64,000 nt of DNA from Chitinophaga sp. S165 (GCF_003182155.1 NZ_QGTG01000004.1:1-64000), one strand, 5' to 3'. Shown: positions 17,529-27,335, numbered from the stretch's first letter. Numbers and translations are program-made. The notes: generated from the sequence alone by a model not told the origin.

Positions 17529-19982
17529 ATGATCCGTTATCTGCTCCTAACAGGACTTATCTTCTGTTTATTACGATCCACAGCCCAGGCCCAGCAAAGT
17601 CAGCGTCTTACTCAGAACTGGGAATTTATACGACAAGATCTTGGCAGCATATGGGAAGCAGTACGTCCGGCCGCAGAAGGTAGCCCGGAATCTGTACCGC
17701 TTTGGGAAAAGGTTAGTCTGCCGCATTGTTTTAATGCAAAAGATGCGGTAGATCCGGATGTGAATTATTACCAGGGGCCAGGCTGGTACAGGACCGTATT
17801 AGATATTAAAAACCCGTACGTTCAGGGACGCACGCTGCTGCATTTCGAGGGCGCCGGACAAAAGACCGATGTCTATATTTACACTTCCCTTGTGGCTCAC
17901 CATACAGGCGGTTATGATGAATGGACTGTGGATATCACAGATGCCCTGCAACGGTTCCTGCAAAGTCCCGAAGCTAAACGGTATAAAGGTAAAGTACCAT
18001 TAGAGATCCGTTGTAGTAATGCCAGGGATGTGGAGATGATTCCTTCTGATATGTCTGATTTTAATGTGTATGGTGGTTTATACCGGTACACTGATCTTGT
18101 ATATACACCTGCTCTGTCTTTTGAACAATTACACATCCAGGCGCAGGTAGATGCCCAGGGTAAAGTAGGGGTAGTGCAGCTCCGCGCTGCTTTCCGTAAT
18201 CCGCTGCATACCGGTCAGGCTACATTGGATGTCGATGTATTGGACCCACAGCAAAAAATAGTACATCACTTTACGCAGCAGATATCACTAAAGGATAGCG
18301 TACAGGTATTATCACCATTCACTGTGAAGAAACCTTTATTGTGGTCACCTGCACAACCGCAATTGTATACCGTGCAGGCCCGCCTTAAAAGTAATGCAGA
18401 CGAAGTCACCTGGAACGGGCATTTTGGTTTCAGGCATTTTGAATTTGTAATGCATGGCCCTTTCATGCTAAACGGAAAACGGCTGTTGTTACAAGGTACA
18501 CACCGGCATGAAGATGGGGCTGGTGTTGCTGCTGCGCTCACAGAAGAGGTGATCCGCCGTGAGATGAAAATGATCAAAGACATGGGCGCTAACTTTATAC
18601 GTTTAGGTCATTACCAGCAATCGTCTTTAGTACTGCAACTTTGCGATAGCCTGGGAATACTGGTATGGGAGGAAATTCCCTGGTGTCGCGGTGGCCTCGG
18701 TGGTGATGTATACAAAGAGCAGGCACGCCGTATGCTCGCCAATATGATTGCGCAGCACAATAATCACCCCTCAGTGATCTTATGGGGCCTCGGTAATGAA
18801 AACGACTGGCCCGGCGACTTCCCGGAGTTTGACAAACAACAGATCCGCGCTTTCATGAGCGAATTAAATGCACTCGCTCACCGGCTGGACAGTACGCGAA
18901 AAACAACTATCCGCCGTTGTGATTTCTGTAAAGATATTGTAGATGTATATTCTCCCTCTATTTGGGCGGGCTGGTACAGAGGCCGTTATACCGAGTATAA
19001 AGAGGAAACGCTGAAGGCTATTGCTGACGTACCTCATTTCTTTCACGCAGAATGGGGCGCTGATAGCCACCAGGGTAGACATGCTGAATATCCCGAAGCT
19101 GCGTTGAAGAAAGTTACCACAGGTAAAGGCGCCGATGAGCGCACCGGCGATTTTGCACTCACCGGTGGTAGTGCCCGTGCATCCAAAGACGGTGACTGGT
19201 CAGAGACCTATGCCTGCAACCTTATTGACTGGCATCTGAAAGAACAGGAAACTATCCCGCAACTTACCGGTAGTGCCTACTGGATATTCAAAGATTTTTC
19301 TACGCCTTTGCGTCCTGAAAACCCGGTACCATATGTTAACCAGAAAGGTATCGTTGCTCGTGATCTTACACCAAAGGAAGCGTATTACGTATTCCAGTCC
19401 TATTGGACTAAACAACCCATGGCACATATTTACGGACATAACTGGCCCTTGCGTTGGGGGAAAGATGGAGAGGAAAAAATGATATGGGTATACTCTAATT
19501 GTCTGGAAGCTGAACTGTTTGTGAACGACAAGAGTTATGGTATAAAAAAACGTAACAGCCAGGACTTTCCTGCTGCCGGACTTCGATGGCAATTGCCGCT
19601 GCATAAAGGGGACTATCGTGTCAAGGTAATTGCTCGTAATGGAAAGGAATCTGTAACGGATGAAATTCTTTTTACTTATCAGACCGGCCAATGGAATCAA
19701 CCGGCGAGTATGCAACTTGATAAAAGAATAACCGGCGATACGGCTATAATAAAAGTAAAGTTGGTAGATGCTAATGGTGTACCCTGTTTGGATGCAGCAA
19801 ACTATGTTAATTTCTCTATCGCTGGTAGTGGTGTACTAATAGATGATCAGGGTACAGCCGGTGGATCCCGGAAAGTGCAACTGGCTAATGGACAGGCACA
19901 GATAAGTGTACACCTAAATAACGGAAAGAGTGTGCTAGGCACTACCGTAAAGGGAATACCGGATGCTTTCATCACTTTATAA
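17529..19982 (+). CDS. Secreted GH2 glycosidase (beta-galactosidase type)
   Basis: 817 residues with a signal peptide (cleavage near AQAQQ, residue 20). Order: sugar-binding jelly roll (about 30-200, PHCFNAKDAVDPDVNYYQGP), immunoglobulin-like domain (200-310), TIM barrel (315-620) and C-terminal beta domains. The acid/base is Glu424 in GLGNENDW, and the nucleophile is probably Glu508 in HAEWGAD. Length and order match Bacteroidota GH2 enzymes. The substrate could be a beta-galactoside or a related plant-glycan linkage. A LacI-type operator lies upstream. The last 20 bases overlap a broken downstream frame. Confidence 0.88.
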   Translation: MIRYLLLTGLIFCLLRSTAQAQQSQRLTQNWEFIRQDLGSIWEAVRPAAEGSPESVPLWEKVSLPHCFNAKDAVDPDVNYYQGPGWYRTVLDIKNPYVQGRTLLHFEGAGQKTDVYIYTSLVAHHTGGYDEWTVDITDALQRFLQSPEAKRYKGKVPLEIRCSNARDVEMIPSDMSDFNVYGGLYRYTDLVYTPALSFEQLHIQAQVDAQGKVGVVQLRAAFRNPLHTGQATLDVDVLDPQQKIVHHFTQQISLKDSVQVLSPFTVKKPLLWSPAQPQLYTVQARLKSNADEVTWNGHFGFRHFEFVMHGPFMLNGKRLLLQGTHRHEDGAGVAAALTEEVIRREMKMIKDMGANFIRLGHYQQSSLVLQLCDSLGILVWEEIPWCRGGLGGDVYKEQARRMLANMIAQHNNHPSVILWGLGNENDWPGDFPEFDKQQIRAFMSELNALAHRLDSTRKTTIRRCDFCKDIVDVYSPSIWAGWYRGRYTEYKEETLKAIADVPHFFHAEWGADSHQGRHAEYPEAALKKVTTGKGADERTGDFALTGGSARASKDGDWSETYACNLIDWHLKEQETIPQLTGSAYWIFKDFSTPLRPENPVPYVNQKGIVARDLTPKEAYYVFQSYWTKQPMAHIYGHNWPLRWGKDGEEKMIWVYSNCLEAELFVNDKSYGIKKRNSQDFPAAGLRWQLPLHKGDYRVKVIARNGKESVTDEILFTYQTGQWNQPASMQLDKRITGDTAIIKVKLVDANGVPCLDAANYVNFSIAGSGVLIDDQGTAGGSRKVQLANGQAQISVHLNNGKSVLGTTVKGIPDAFITL

Positions 19983-20304
19983 TCTACGGAATGTACCGGT
20001 AGCAAGAGTGTCTGACTTAAACATCCGGATTGAAACTGCAGTTGTCACAACCAATGGAGTAATTGCGCCTGCTACCGTTCAGGTCACCCGTTCCTGGAAT
20101 GGCAGCCTTTGTACTACGCGGATCGTAAATACAGGCAATACACCGGTGGATATCAGCGAAGTAATACTGGCACAGGCAGGCAAAGTTTTGCCCTCCAATA
20201 CACGCTTTTATGCAGAAGGTTTTCAGATGCTGACACAGACAAGTGGTACGCTTGAAAAGCCTGAAGTGTTAGATCATTTCAGGGCTAAGCGTACTGACAA
20301 ATAG
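19963..20304 (+). pseudogene. Remnant resembling an alpha-galactosidase-like N-terminal domain
   Basis: 113 codons beginning inside the GH2 gene. The part from about residue 40 (TVQVTRSWNGSLCTTRIVN, TPVDISEVILAQAG, FYAEGFQMLTQTSGTLEKP) resembles the beta-sandwich found before the catalytic barrel of some Bacteroidota alpha-galactosidase-like proteins, from memory and without a search. A full enzyme would need 500 or more further residues; here the frame stops after HFRAKRTDK. I infer a deletion that removed the catalytic domain and placed the leftovers behind the GH2 stop. A genuine short protein is possible but unlikely. Confidence 0.45.
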
Positions 20305-20630
20305 TTTCAGTGCAGGTAGACCACCTGCCGAAGTGCCTGCTACAACTATAAACTGCGGGGATGAATCCATATTTGCTACTTGGAAAGTGATCAAGAGCAA
20401 ATTAAGGACAACGACTATGCCAATAGCTATAGGCCACTGGGCTTACGGTAGCTTATAACACAAATGCCGGTCGATAAATGGTAACAGTCTTCATATAACG
20501 GCAAATTTAATCGCTTGTCCCTTTAACGCAGGAAATTATTACATCGGCCTAACACCATATTCCCCTAAACCCTATCTTTATCCTGTGTCAGCTATCGTAC
20601 AACCCATTTTTAACCAAGAAATAAATTCCA
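20305..20630. other. Intergenic region with possible decayed coding DNA
   Basis: No complete gene. One plus frame from about 20287 to 20457 (containing NSFSAGRPPAEVPATTINCG) is open but has no start and no family resemblance that I can name; it may be further debris from the broken gene before it. Confidence 0.3.
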
Positions 20631-21518
20631 ATGACGTCGAGAAGATCATTCCTTAAAGCAACCACGTTGGCTTCGGCCGGTTTACTCATCAGGCCTTCCT
20701 CATTATGGATGGCATCAATTACCAATATCGGATTACAATTATACACCGTACGGGATGCCATGCAGAAAGACCCGGTAGCGGCGCTGAAAAAGGTTGCCGG
20801 ACTGGGATTTAATACCGTGGAAGGCGCGACCTACACCGGTACACAAAAATTCTATGGCATGGATGCTAAAGCATTCGCCATGTTACTGAAACAACAGGGG
20901 CTTTCAATGCCTAGCAGCCACTATATGTTGGGAGAGGCAAAAATGAATGGTGCTGACATCAAAGGGACTGTATTACACGAATGGGAAAAAGCTGTGGATG
21001 ACGCTGCAACAGTAGGTATTAAATATATGGTCTGCGCTTATCTGATGGAAGATGAACGTGGTAGCCTGGACCATTACAAACAACTGGCAGAGCACTTCAA
21101 CAAGGCTGGCGAGGTTTGTAAAAAAGCAGGTATTCAGTTCTGCTATCATAACCACGATTTTGAATTCCAACAGCAAGATGGACAATTGCCTTATGATATC
21201 CTTTTAAAGAATACCGACAAAGACCTGGTAAAAATGGAAATGGATATCTATTGGGTAAAGAAAGCCGGTCTGGACCCTGTTGCCCTGATGAAAGCTAATA
21301 AAGGCCGCTTCCCGCTCTGGCATGTAAAGGATATGGATAAAACACCTCAACAGGCATTTACAGAAGTAGGTAACGGCTCAATAGACTTCAAAGAAATATT
21401 CAAACATGTTGGTGACTCAGGCATGAAATATTTCTTCGTTGAACAGGATCAATGCCCGGGTGATCCGTTCGACAGCATTACCAAGAGTATTAAATATATC
21501 AAAAAGAACCTGGTATAA
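20631..21518 (+). CDS. Tat-exported sugar isomerase/epimerase-like protein
   Basis: 295 residues. The N-terminus MTSRRSFLKATTLASAGLL is a twin-arginine signal. The rest is an AP-endonuclease-2/xylose-isomerase-like TIM barrel: GLQLYTVRDAM, HNHDFEF, EMDIYWV, HVKDMDKT and FVEQDQ supply metal ligands at the barrel mouth. This family isomerises or oxidises free sugars with a divalent metal, and export before folding is usual for Tat substrates. The nearby GH2 gene suggests a role in sugar use. A hairpin at 21551 follows. Confidence 0.85.
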   Translation: MTSRRSFLKATTLASAGLLIRPSSLWMASITNIGLQLYTVRDAMQKDPVAALKKVAGLGFNTVEGATYTGTQKFYGMDAKAFAMLLKQQGLSMPSSHYMLGEAKMNGADIKGTVLHEWEKAVDDAATVGIKYMVCAYLMEDERGSLDHYKQLAEHFNKAGEVCKKAGIQFCYHNHDFEFQQQDGQLPYDILLKNTDKDLVKMEMDIYWVKKAGLDPVALMKANKGRFPLWHVKDMDKTPQQAFTEVGNGSIDFKEIFKHVGDSGMKYFFVEQDQCPGDPFDSITKSIKYIKKNLV

Positions 21519-21550
21519 TTTACTAACCTGTTTGCAAAGGAAAACGCTGT

Positions 21551-21588
21551 CATCCTGCTTAACATGCCCACACATGTAAAGCAGGATG
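21551..21588 (+). terminator. Hairpin after the isomerase-like gene
   Basis: A 16-base arm at 21551-21566 pairs with 21573-21588 with one mismatch and a 6-base loop. The following T-run is weak (ATGTGTTTC), so it may be a terminator or an RNA-stabilising hairpin. Confidence 0.5.
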
Positions 21589-21666
21589 ATGTGTTTCAGG
21601 CAATTATCACAACAAAAAGTTCCGTATTACTGGAAGAATTAGTAAATAGCAGCCAAAATAGCTAAG

Positions 21667-22893
21667 ATGAAAGAAAAAGTGTCAGTGACGGATACAGGTA
21701 TCCAGTCTTCCGGACTTCCGAAAGACTACATGGAGGCCGTAGCCGAGTATATCTGGAATGGATTTGACGCAGCCGCCTCTGTGATCGATATTCATTTTGA
21801 ATCTAATGAGATTGATACGATCTACAGTTTATCTATTACGGATAATGGCACCGGTATTGACTATGACCTGCTGAAGGAAACTTTCGGTCATTTCAATGAC
21901 TCCATTAAAAAAGCTTCCTTCCAGAAGTTCTCTTCCTTCATAAAAGGAAATAAAGGCCGCGGTCGTTTCTCTTTCTCTGCTTTTAGCGGTAAAGCCATGT
22001 GGCATACCGTATACAGAGATAGCCAGACGGGAGATATGATGGAATACGATATCACCATCAGCAGGAACGCAAAAGATTTTTATGATCCTGAAGGCAAAAA
22101 GAAGACCGTAAAGAAAACAACCAGCACTACAGTTACTTTCTATGATCTGTTCGAAGTATCCGGTTTTTCTTTCCAGTCAGACGAGTTTAAGAGCTTCCTG
22201 GTACGCGAATTCGGCTGGTTCCTGATGTTAAATAGGGAAAAGGATTATCAGATAAGGATCAACGGAGTGCCGATTGAATACAAGCCATCTATTGCAGAAA
22301 GCGACACGGGTGTAATATCCCTGAAAGATGCAGAAGGTATTGAATACTATTTTAGGATCACTTTTGTAAGATGGACAGAAAGGATAGGGGATAGGTTCTT
22401 CTTCTACTTCCTGAACTCAAAACAGTCCGAAGTCTTCAAAGACCTGACTTCTTTCAACAATAACGCGATCGGATTTTATCACAGCGTATATGTAGAATCC
22501 CGCTACTTTGATGCCTTTAACCCAGGCGATAACGAACAAACCCAGAACCTGTTCGAAAGGACCAGACAACACGGCGTTTTCAAAGAGGTAATGGGACATC
22601 TGCACGAGTTGGTCAGACTGAGACAGAAGTCCTTTGTGGATGGCGAGGCCGCCGTGAAGCTGATAGACAACTACGAACGTAATGGCATCTTACCTGCCGC
22701 CGGAAATAACAAGGAACTGAGACAATTCCTGAAGGGCATTTACTCTACAGAGCCAAGATTGTTTCAGGGGCTGAACAAAGAACAGCAACGCGTCTATCTC
22801 GGATTGATCGGCATATTGTTGCAAACAGGCAAAAAAGACGAACTACTGGCATTAGTGAACCAGGGTAGTACAACAGAAGCAACTACTAACTAA
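21667..22893 (+). CDS. Stand-alone GHKL (Hsp90-like) ATPase
   Basis: 408 residues. The ATP site shows the N-box AVAEYIWNGFDAAA (Glu27, Asn31), the G1 box ITDNGTGI (Asp59) and a glycine-rich lid GNKGRGRFSFSAF (about 94-106). The remainder has a possible transducer-like domain (about 190-300) and a helical tail with LHELVRLRQKSF. There is no kinase, MutL or topoisomerase domain, which points to the MORC-like/uncharacterised branch of GHKL proteins, several of which occur in bacterial conflict loci. No partner gene is adjacent. It converges on the next operon with a 4-base overlap. Confidence 0.75.
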   Translation: MKEKVSVTDTGIQSSGLPKDYMEAVAEYIWNGFDAAASVIDIHFESNEIDTIYSLSITDNGTGIDYDLLKETFGHFNDSIKKASFQKFSSFIKGNKGRGRFSFSAFSGKAMWHTVYRDSQTGDMMEYDITISRNAKDFYDPEGKKKTVKKTTSTTVTFYDLFEVSGFSFQSDEFKSFLVREFGWFLMLNREKDYQIRINGVPIEYKPSIAESDTGVISLKDAEGIEYYFRITFVRWTERIGDRFFFYFLNSKQSEVFKDLTSFNNNAIGFYHSVYVESRYFDAFNPGDNEQTQNLFERTRQHGVFKEVMGHLHELVRLRQKSFVDGEAAVKLIDNYERNGILPAAGNNKELRQFLKGIYSTEPRLFQGLNKEQQRVYLGLIGILLQTGKKDELLALVNQGSTTEATTN

Positions 22894-23963
22894 CGTTCAT
22901 TGCTCCATTTGAATTCTTCCTTTTTTATCTTCCAGATAAAACCGTCAAGAATATAATGGGTGATCTGTGGCAGGGCCAGCAGCGGGACGATCAGGCTGAG
23001 TAATTGATGGCTCAGCTCTAACGACGGTAAATGCGCCGTACCGAATATCGTGGAATGCTCCTGCCACACGGTCATATCCCACAGGCCTTCTTCTATAAAG
23101 GCAAACAGGAAGATCAAAAGAAGAAAAACCACAATACCATACCTGCTGAATACAAGTTGCAGGAATGAGTTGCTCTTGCCGGGATCTTTGTACTGTTTCT
23201 TTCCATACATCCAGATCAGCGCCATATAAGGTATGCCGTGGCTGATCACATTTAACAGCGTAAAGGCCATGTCACCGTTGAAATAGACGATACCAAAATA
23301 CCAGGACACAAGCGTACCTGTGATAATGGCTGTTTTAGGGATATTGACACTGCGGGTAATAACGGCCAGATACACTTCCTTGATCATATACGTTGCAATG
23401 ATCAGGTAGTAAGCGATAGTTAGTATCTTCAGCAATGCCGCTGAAGGAAAGAAGACAAAATCATTTTCAATAAACCAGCTGAAGTTACGCGGACCGCTGA
23501 AATGCCAGTATGCCATCGGGTATAATGCAGCTGTATATATGGTGATGGTATCTATTACTTTACTATACCTGTGTGCATTTTCCTGTCTGCTATATACACG
23601 CATGAACCCATACTGCTGCCGCACGAAATGAAAAACGGCTACATAAGCAAGTATCCGCCAGAACAACAGACTGCTCATTGTATATACCAGCACACCGGCT
23701 ACAAAACTCACCAGTGGTATGATCCAAAGGAGGAAACGTTGTTTATTCAATGCGTACGGATCGAAGTAGGTCCGGTATAAGGTGCTGTAGACATGTGCGA
23801 CGTCTACCAGCAGCACCAGTACAACCCAGCCGGCCACCGGCATTTCCTTGTTATTAAGGAAGAGGGATGGAAATAATATAACTACCAGCAGACTTAGAAA
23901 AGGAGGTAACAATATAAAAATACTGTCAGTCCACGGTTTGCCTATCCACGGTTGCTTATTCAT
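22890..23963 (-). CDS. Polytopic His-rich membrane protein, last gene of the polyamine-type operon
   Basis: 357 residues with about nine membrane spans. Family not recognised by name. Histidines recur in conserved-looking contexts near membrane faces: DVAHVYSTLYRTYFD, FHFVRQQYGFMRVYS, VISHGIPYMALIW and ITHYILDGFIWK. Such spacing suggests a bound metal, as in membrane hydroxylases or desaturases, but the classical three-box desaturase pattern is absent. The start codon overlaps the stop of the flavoprotein gene by 4 bases, so it is translationally coupled to it. It may act with that enzyme or transport its product. Confidence 0.65.
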   Translation of the reverse strand: MNKQPWIGKPWTDSIFILLPPFLSLLVVILFPSLFLNNKEMPVAGWVVLVLLVDVAHVYSTLYRTYFDPYALNKQRFLLWIIPLVSFVAGVLVYTMSSLLFWRILAYVAVFHFVRQQYGFMRVYSRQENAHRYSKVIDTITIYTAALYPMAYWHFSGPRNFSWFIENDFVFFPSAALLKILTIAYYLIIATYMIKEVYLAVITRSVNIPKTAIITGTLVSWYFGIVYFNGDMAFTLLNVISHGIPYMALIWMYGKKQYKDPGKSNSFLQLVFSRYGIVVFLLLIFLFAFIEEGLWDMTVWQEHSTIFGTAHLPSLELSHQLLSLIVPLLALPQITHYILDGFIWKIKKEEFKWSNER

Positions 23964-25570
23964 ATGTTACCTGATAAATGTGTTGTTACTTTTTTTGCTG
24001 CTGAAAGCCCCTGATAGAAAGCTTCTTCGAAGATGCTGTTACCTGCCAGGTCTGTGTGGGCGAAATGCAGCTTGTCGTTTACAGATGCGGCAAGCTCCTG
24101 GCGGATAGTTCCATGTGCTATACCCGGCAATGGTTTGGCCATCGCATGTCCCCATACCATTACATTCACTTCCTCAATAGCATCTGCAATATTAGGATGT
24201 ACTTTCTCCAGGTCGTCAACGATCAGTTTTACCCACTCCGCATGTGTCATTTCTATCGCGGTCTTTCTTTCTTCTGCAGGCGTATGCGCCGTTAACGGCA
24301 GATAATAAGTGAGGTTCCGCTGTTGGATGCCTTGCCGGATCTCCTGGTGTGTGGCCTCTACATATCCCAGCGACTGACTATTGTATAATACATTATCCCA
24401 GCTGAGTGGAGGTCCGTTCCTTTCTTCCAGTTCCTTTGTGCGGATGTTGGCCACCATCCAGGGACTGTATTGTATATGCTGATGCACTTTCTGCATACGT
24501 TCCTCATCGTGCATTATCCTCGCTGCTATAAACTGTGGTACCGCAAGAATGCACTGCCGGGCATTGATTCTCTTTAACCGGCTTTCTTTTACATCAAAAT
24601 AATCTACCGAAAGTATCTCATTGTCCTGGTGGATACGCGCCACTAACGCCTGGTTGTGAAAATAAGGTTGTAGTTCTTTCTTCAGATGTGCTGCCAGCCA
24701 ACCGTTCCCTTCCGCCCAGGTCAGTACATCATGATGATCAGCGTTACTGCCTTTTCCTTTTCTGCTGGCGAAATACTGGATTCCCACCCAGGCGCTGATC
24801 TCGTCATAAGTAGTGCCATAGTCGTCGCGTGTGCAGTAGTTTACATACCATTGCAGGTATTCAGAAGTTAAGCCCTGCTGTTGCAGCCACTGTTTCATGG
24901 TAAGGCTGTCAAGCTGTACGAAGGCGGGATCTTTGCTGGAGTTATCCAGCGGAATGGCGAAAGCATCTTTCCCATCCTGACCTTTGGCTATACGAAAAGC
25001 CTGCATTTTTTCCAGGAACTGGCGGATCTGTACCTTTTCTCGTTCCGGTACGCCAAATTGCGGTACAAGTCCTTCCTGCCACTGGCCATTGATATATAGT
25101 CTTTCCTCCGGGTCAAAACAGAGGTGATATTCATTGTAAGTGGGTAGGAGAGCGGTACTGTCACTTGTGATAACCCCGCATTCGCGCATAAAGTCGGTAT
25201 ATTCCGTCAGGTCATTATTAGGAATAGGAACATAGTGAGCGCCCCAGGGATAACCGGAAATATCATTCTTCCCACAGGCAGCATTGCCACCCATTTCCTT
25301 TTCCAGGTCTAGTATAACAATATCTCTAATACCCTGGCGGTGCAGATGACGGGCGGCAGATAATCCGCTGATCCCTCCGCCAACGATCACTACCGCATGT
25401 TCTGTCGTACTAACTGGTGCCGCGAATTTCTTATCACGCAGCAGATGGCCGGTATGAGCACTTGTGCCTATTACACTGCCACCGATTACACGCTGTTTGT
25501 GGCAGGATGCTATAAAACTACTCACAACCGTGAGCCCTGCGATGGATTGTATAAATGATCTTCTCCGCAT
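23960..25570 (-). CDS. Exported lipoprotein flavin (amine-oxidase-like) oxidoreductase
   Basis: 536 residues. The N-terminus MRRRSFIQSIAG is a twin-arginine signal and continues into a lipobox SFIASC (Cys23), so it should be exported folded and lipid-anchored. The FAD motif VIVGGGISGLSAARHL is at about 61-76 and DLEKEMGGNAACG follows, as in amine oxidase/phytoene desaturase-like flavoproteins. The C-terminal FAD contact is FAHTDLAGNSIFEEAFYQG. It lies 3 bases after the spermidine-synthase-like gene; oxidation of a polyamine-like product outside the membrane is a reasonable but unproven role. Confidence 0.75.
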   Translation of the reverse strand: MRRRSFIQSIAGLTVVSSFIASCHKQRVIGGSVIGTSAHTGHLLRDKKFAAPVSTTEHAVVIVGGGISGLSAARHLHRQGIRDIVILDLEKEMGGNAACGKNDISGYPWGAHYVPIPNNDLTEYTDFMRECGVITSDSTALLPTYNEYHLCFDPEERLYINGQWQEGLVPQFGVPEREKVQIRQFLEKMQAFRIAKGQDGKDAFAIPLDNSSKDPAFVQLDSLTMKQWLQQQGLTSEYLQWYVNYCTRDDYGTTYDEISAWVGIQYFASRKGKGSNADHHDVLTWAEGNGWLAAHLKKELQPYFHNQALVARIHQDNEILSVDYFDVKESRLKRINARQCILAVPQFIAARIMHDEERMQKVHQHIQYSPWMVANIRTKELEERNGPPLSWDNVLYNSQSLGYVEATHQEIRQGIQQRNLTYYLPLTAHTPAEERKTAIEMTHAEWVKLIVDDLEKVHPNIADAIEEVNVMVWGHAMAKPLPGIAHGTIRQELAASVNDKLHFAHTDLAGNSIFEEAFYQGLSAAKKVTTHLSGNI

Positions 25571-25573
25571 ATC

Positions 25574-27100
25574 TTAATGTTCAAGATATTTGCCCCACTC
25601 TTCTTCAAAGTATTTTACCAGTGCCTGGTTATTGAGCTTATTAATGTCTAGTAGCTGATGTGCCTTCATATCCTCCGGGAATGTCAGCATCTGTTGCAGT
25701 GTAGTTGGGTTCAGGAATTTCAGTGGCGCCGGTATGTGGCTGAACCATTGATGTGGCTCCTCAGGAGTCGCCATGATATATCCCCATTCGCCAAAAGAGG
25801 GAACATAATTATGATAGGCGATGGTATGCAATCCTACGGAACGTAAAGTAGTGTCCACACACCAGAAGCTTTTAGGCGCTACATAGGGAGATGTGCTTTG
25901 TATGACAGCAATACCATCCGGACGCAACGCGTGTTTCAGCAACTGATAAAATGAGGTGCTGTATAACTTTCCGATAGAAAAATTGGAAGGGTCAGGGAAG
26001 TCAACCACGATCGCATCAAACAACGTTTTGTTAGCGCGCAGCCAGGTAAATGCATCTGCATTGTGTACATGCACTTTATTGTTCAGCAGAGATGAATCAT
26101 TAAGCCTCACAAGTATTTCCTGGCGAGAGAAGAGCTTTGTCATAGCCGGGTCCAGGTCAACAAGGGTGATCTGTTTGACTGACGGATATTTCAATATCTC
26201 CCTTACAGCAAGACCATCTCCTCCACCCAGTACCAATACCTGTTCCGGGCTGTTGAGAGAAGAAAATGTTGGATGTATCAACGCCTCATGATAACGGTAT
26301 TCATCCGCAGAACTGAACTGCAGATTTCCGTTCAGGAACAACCGCAGTTCGTGTTTGTTCTTAGTTAGCACGATACGCTGATACGGCGTGGATGTCGAAT
26401 AGACCACATTGTCGTCATAGGTCATCGTCTCGCTGTAACTCATGATGTTCTCCGAAAACACAAAGCAGATCAGCTGCGCCAGTAGTAATGTAATTGCCGC
26501 TGCCTTTAACAGCGTTACCTGCCTGATCTCATTGGTGAAACGATGCGCAAGGTACCAGCCTACGCCCACGTTAAGGATGCCGAAAAAGAGGGAGGTCCTG
26601 ATCAGTCCCAGGTGAGGCACCAGCAGCAACGGAAAGATCAGCGAGGCAAGTAAGGCGCCGATATAGTCAAACGTGAATACACGGCTTACCAACTCTTTGA
26701 AGGCCACTTTATTCTCCAGTATACGCATGAGCAGCGGGATCTCCAATCCGACAAGTATCCCGGTGATCAGTACAATAGCATACAGGATAATACGGAAGGA
26801 GGCCGCCAGCGGGAATACAATAAAAAGTAAGGCGGAACTGAATCCTCCTACAAGCCCTACCAATAACTCTATCCTGATGAACCAGGACAACAGGTTACTG
26901 TTGAAATATTTGGACAGGAAAGAGCCTATTCCCATCGAAAACAGGTACACGCCAATAATAGTACTGAACTGTGTAATGCTGTCCCCCAGCAGATAAGAAG
27001 CCAGGGTGCCCGCTACCAGTTCATAGATCAATCCACAGGTGGCAATAACAAATACTGCCGTCAATAACAGCCACTGTGCGCCGTTTTCTTTTTTAAACAT
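25574..27100 (-). CDS. Membrane-anchored spermidine-synthase-like aminopropyltransferase
   Basis: 508 residues. The first 215 form about seven membrane spans. From about 230 there is a spermidine-synthase domain: GNLQFSSADEYRYHEALIHP, the AdoMet-type motif LVLGGGDGLAVREIL (near 288-303), LVDLDPAM and IVVDFPDPSNF (near 364). The enzyme family transfers an aminopropyl group from decarboxylated AdoMet to an amine. The active-site loop differs from classical DSSDP, so the acceptor may differ. Paired SpeD/SpeE paralogues that make surface spermidine are known from Pseudomonas. It is 13 bases after the DUF350 gene. Confidence 0.8.
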   Translation of the reverse strand: MFKKENGAQWLLLTAVFVIATCGLIYELVAGTLASYLLGDSITQFSTIIGVYLFSMGIGSFLSKYFNSNLLSWFIRIELLVGLVGGFSSALLFIVFPLAASFRIILYAIVLITGILVGLEIPLLMRILENKVAFKELVSRVFTFDYIGALLASLIFPLLLVPHLGLIRTSLFFGILNVGVGWYLAHRFTNEIRQVTLLKAAAITLLLAQLICFVFSENIMSYSETMTYDDNVVYSTSTPYQRIVLTKNKHELRLFLNGNLQFSSADEYRYHEALIHPTFSSLNSPEQVLVLGGGDGLAVREILKYPSVKQITLVDLDPAMTKLFSRQEILVRLNDSSLLNNKVHVHNADAFTWLRANKTLFDAIVVDFPDPSNFSIGKLYSTSFYQLLKHALRPDGIAVIQSTSPYVAPKSFWCVDTTLRSVGLHTIAYHNYVPSFGEWGYIMATPEEPHQWFSHIPAPLKFLNPTTLQQMLTFPEDMKAHQLLDINKLNNQALVKYFEEEWGKYLEH

Positions 27101-27113
27101 TGGTTCGCGTTAC

Positions 27114-27317
27114 TTAGTGAATAGCAGATGCAATGATGATGGCAATAGCCAGCATTAGAAATCCTGCAAATACAGCTACTGCCATATTCTGCTTTTCCAT
27201 GATCTCCTTACGCAGGTTATGCCTGGGTGTTAATATCTCAAGCAGCGCGAACACGATGGCCAGGATAGCAATACCTATAAAGGAATAGAGAACAGAGTTG
27301 ATAAGTGCGTTAGACAT
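27114..27317 (-). CDS. Half-length DUF350 membrane protein
   Basis: 67 residues with two membrane helices (about 8-28 and 45-66) around the short loop TPRHNLRKEIMEKQNMAVA, the signature of DUF350. Usual DUF350 proteins are about twice as long, with two such repeats; this one carries a single repeat and may work as a dimer. DUF350 genes recur in clusters with DUF4178, SpeD and SpeE homologues, supporting a shared envelope function. No reaction is known. Confidence 0.7.
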   Translation of the reverse strand: MSNALINSVLYSFIGIAILAIVFALLEILTPRHNLRKEIMEKQNMAVAVFAGFLMLAIAIIIASAIH

Positions 27318-27335
27318 ATTAGGTTGTTTGATAAG

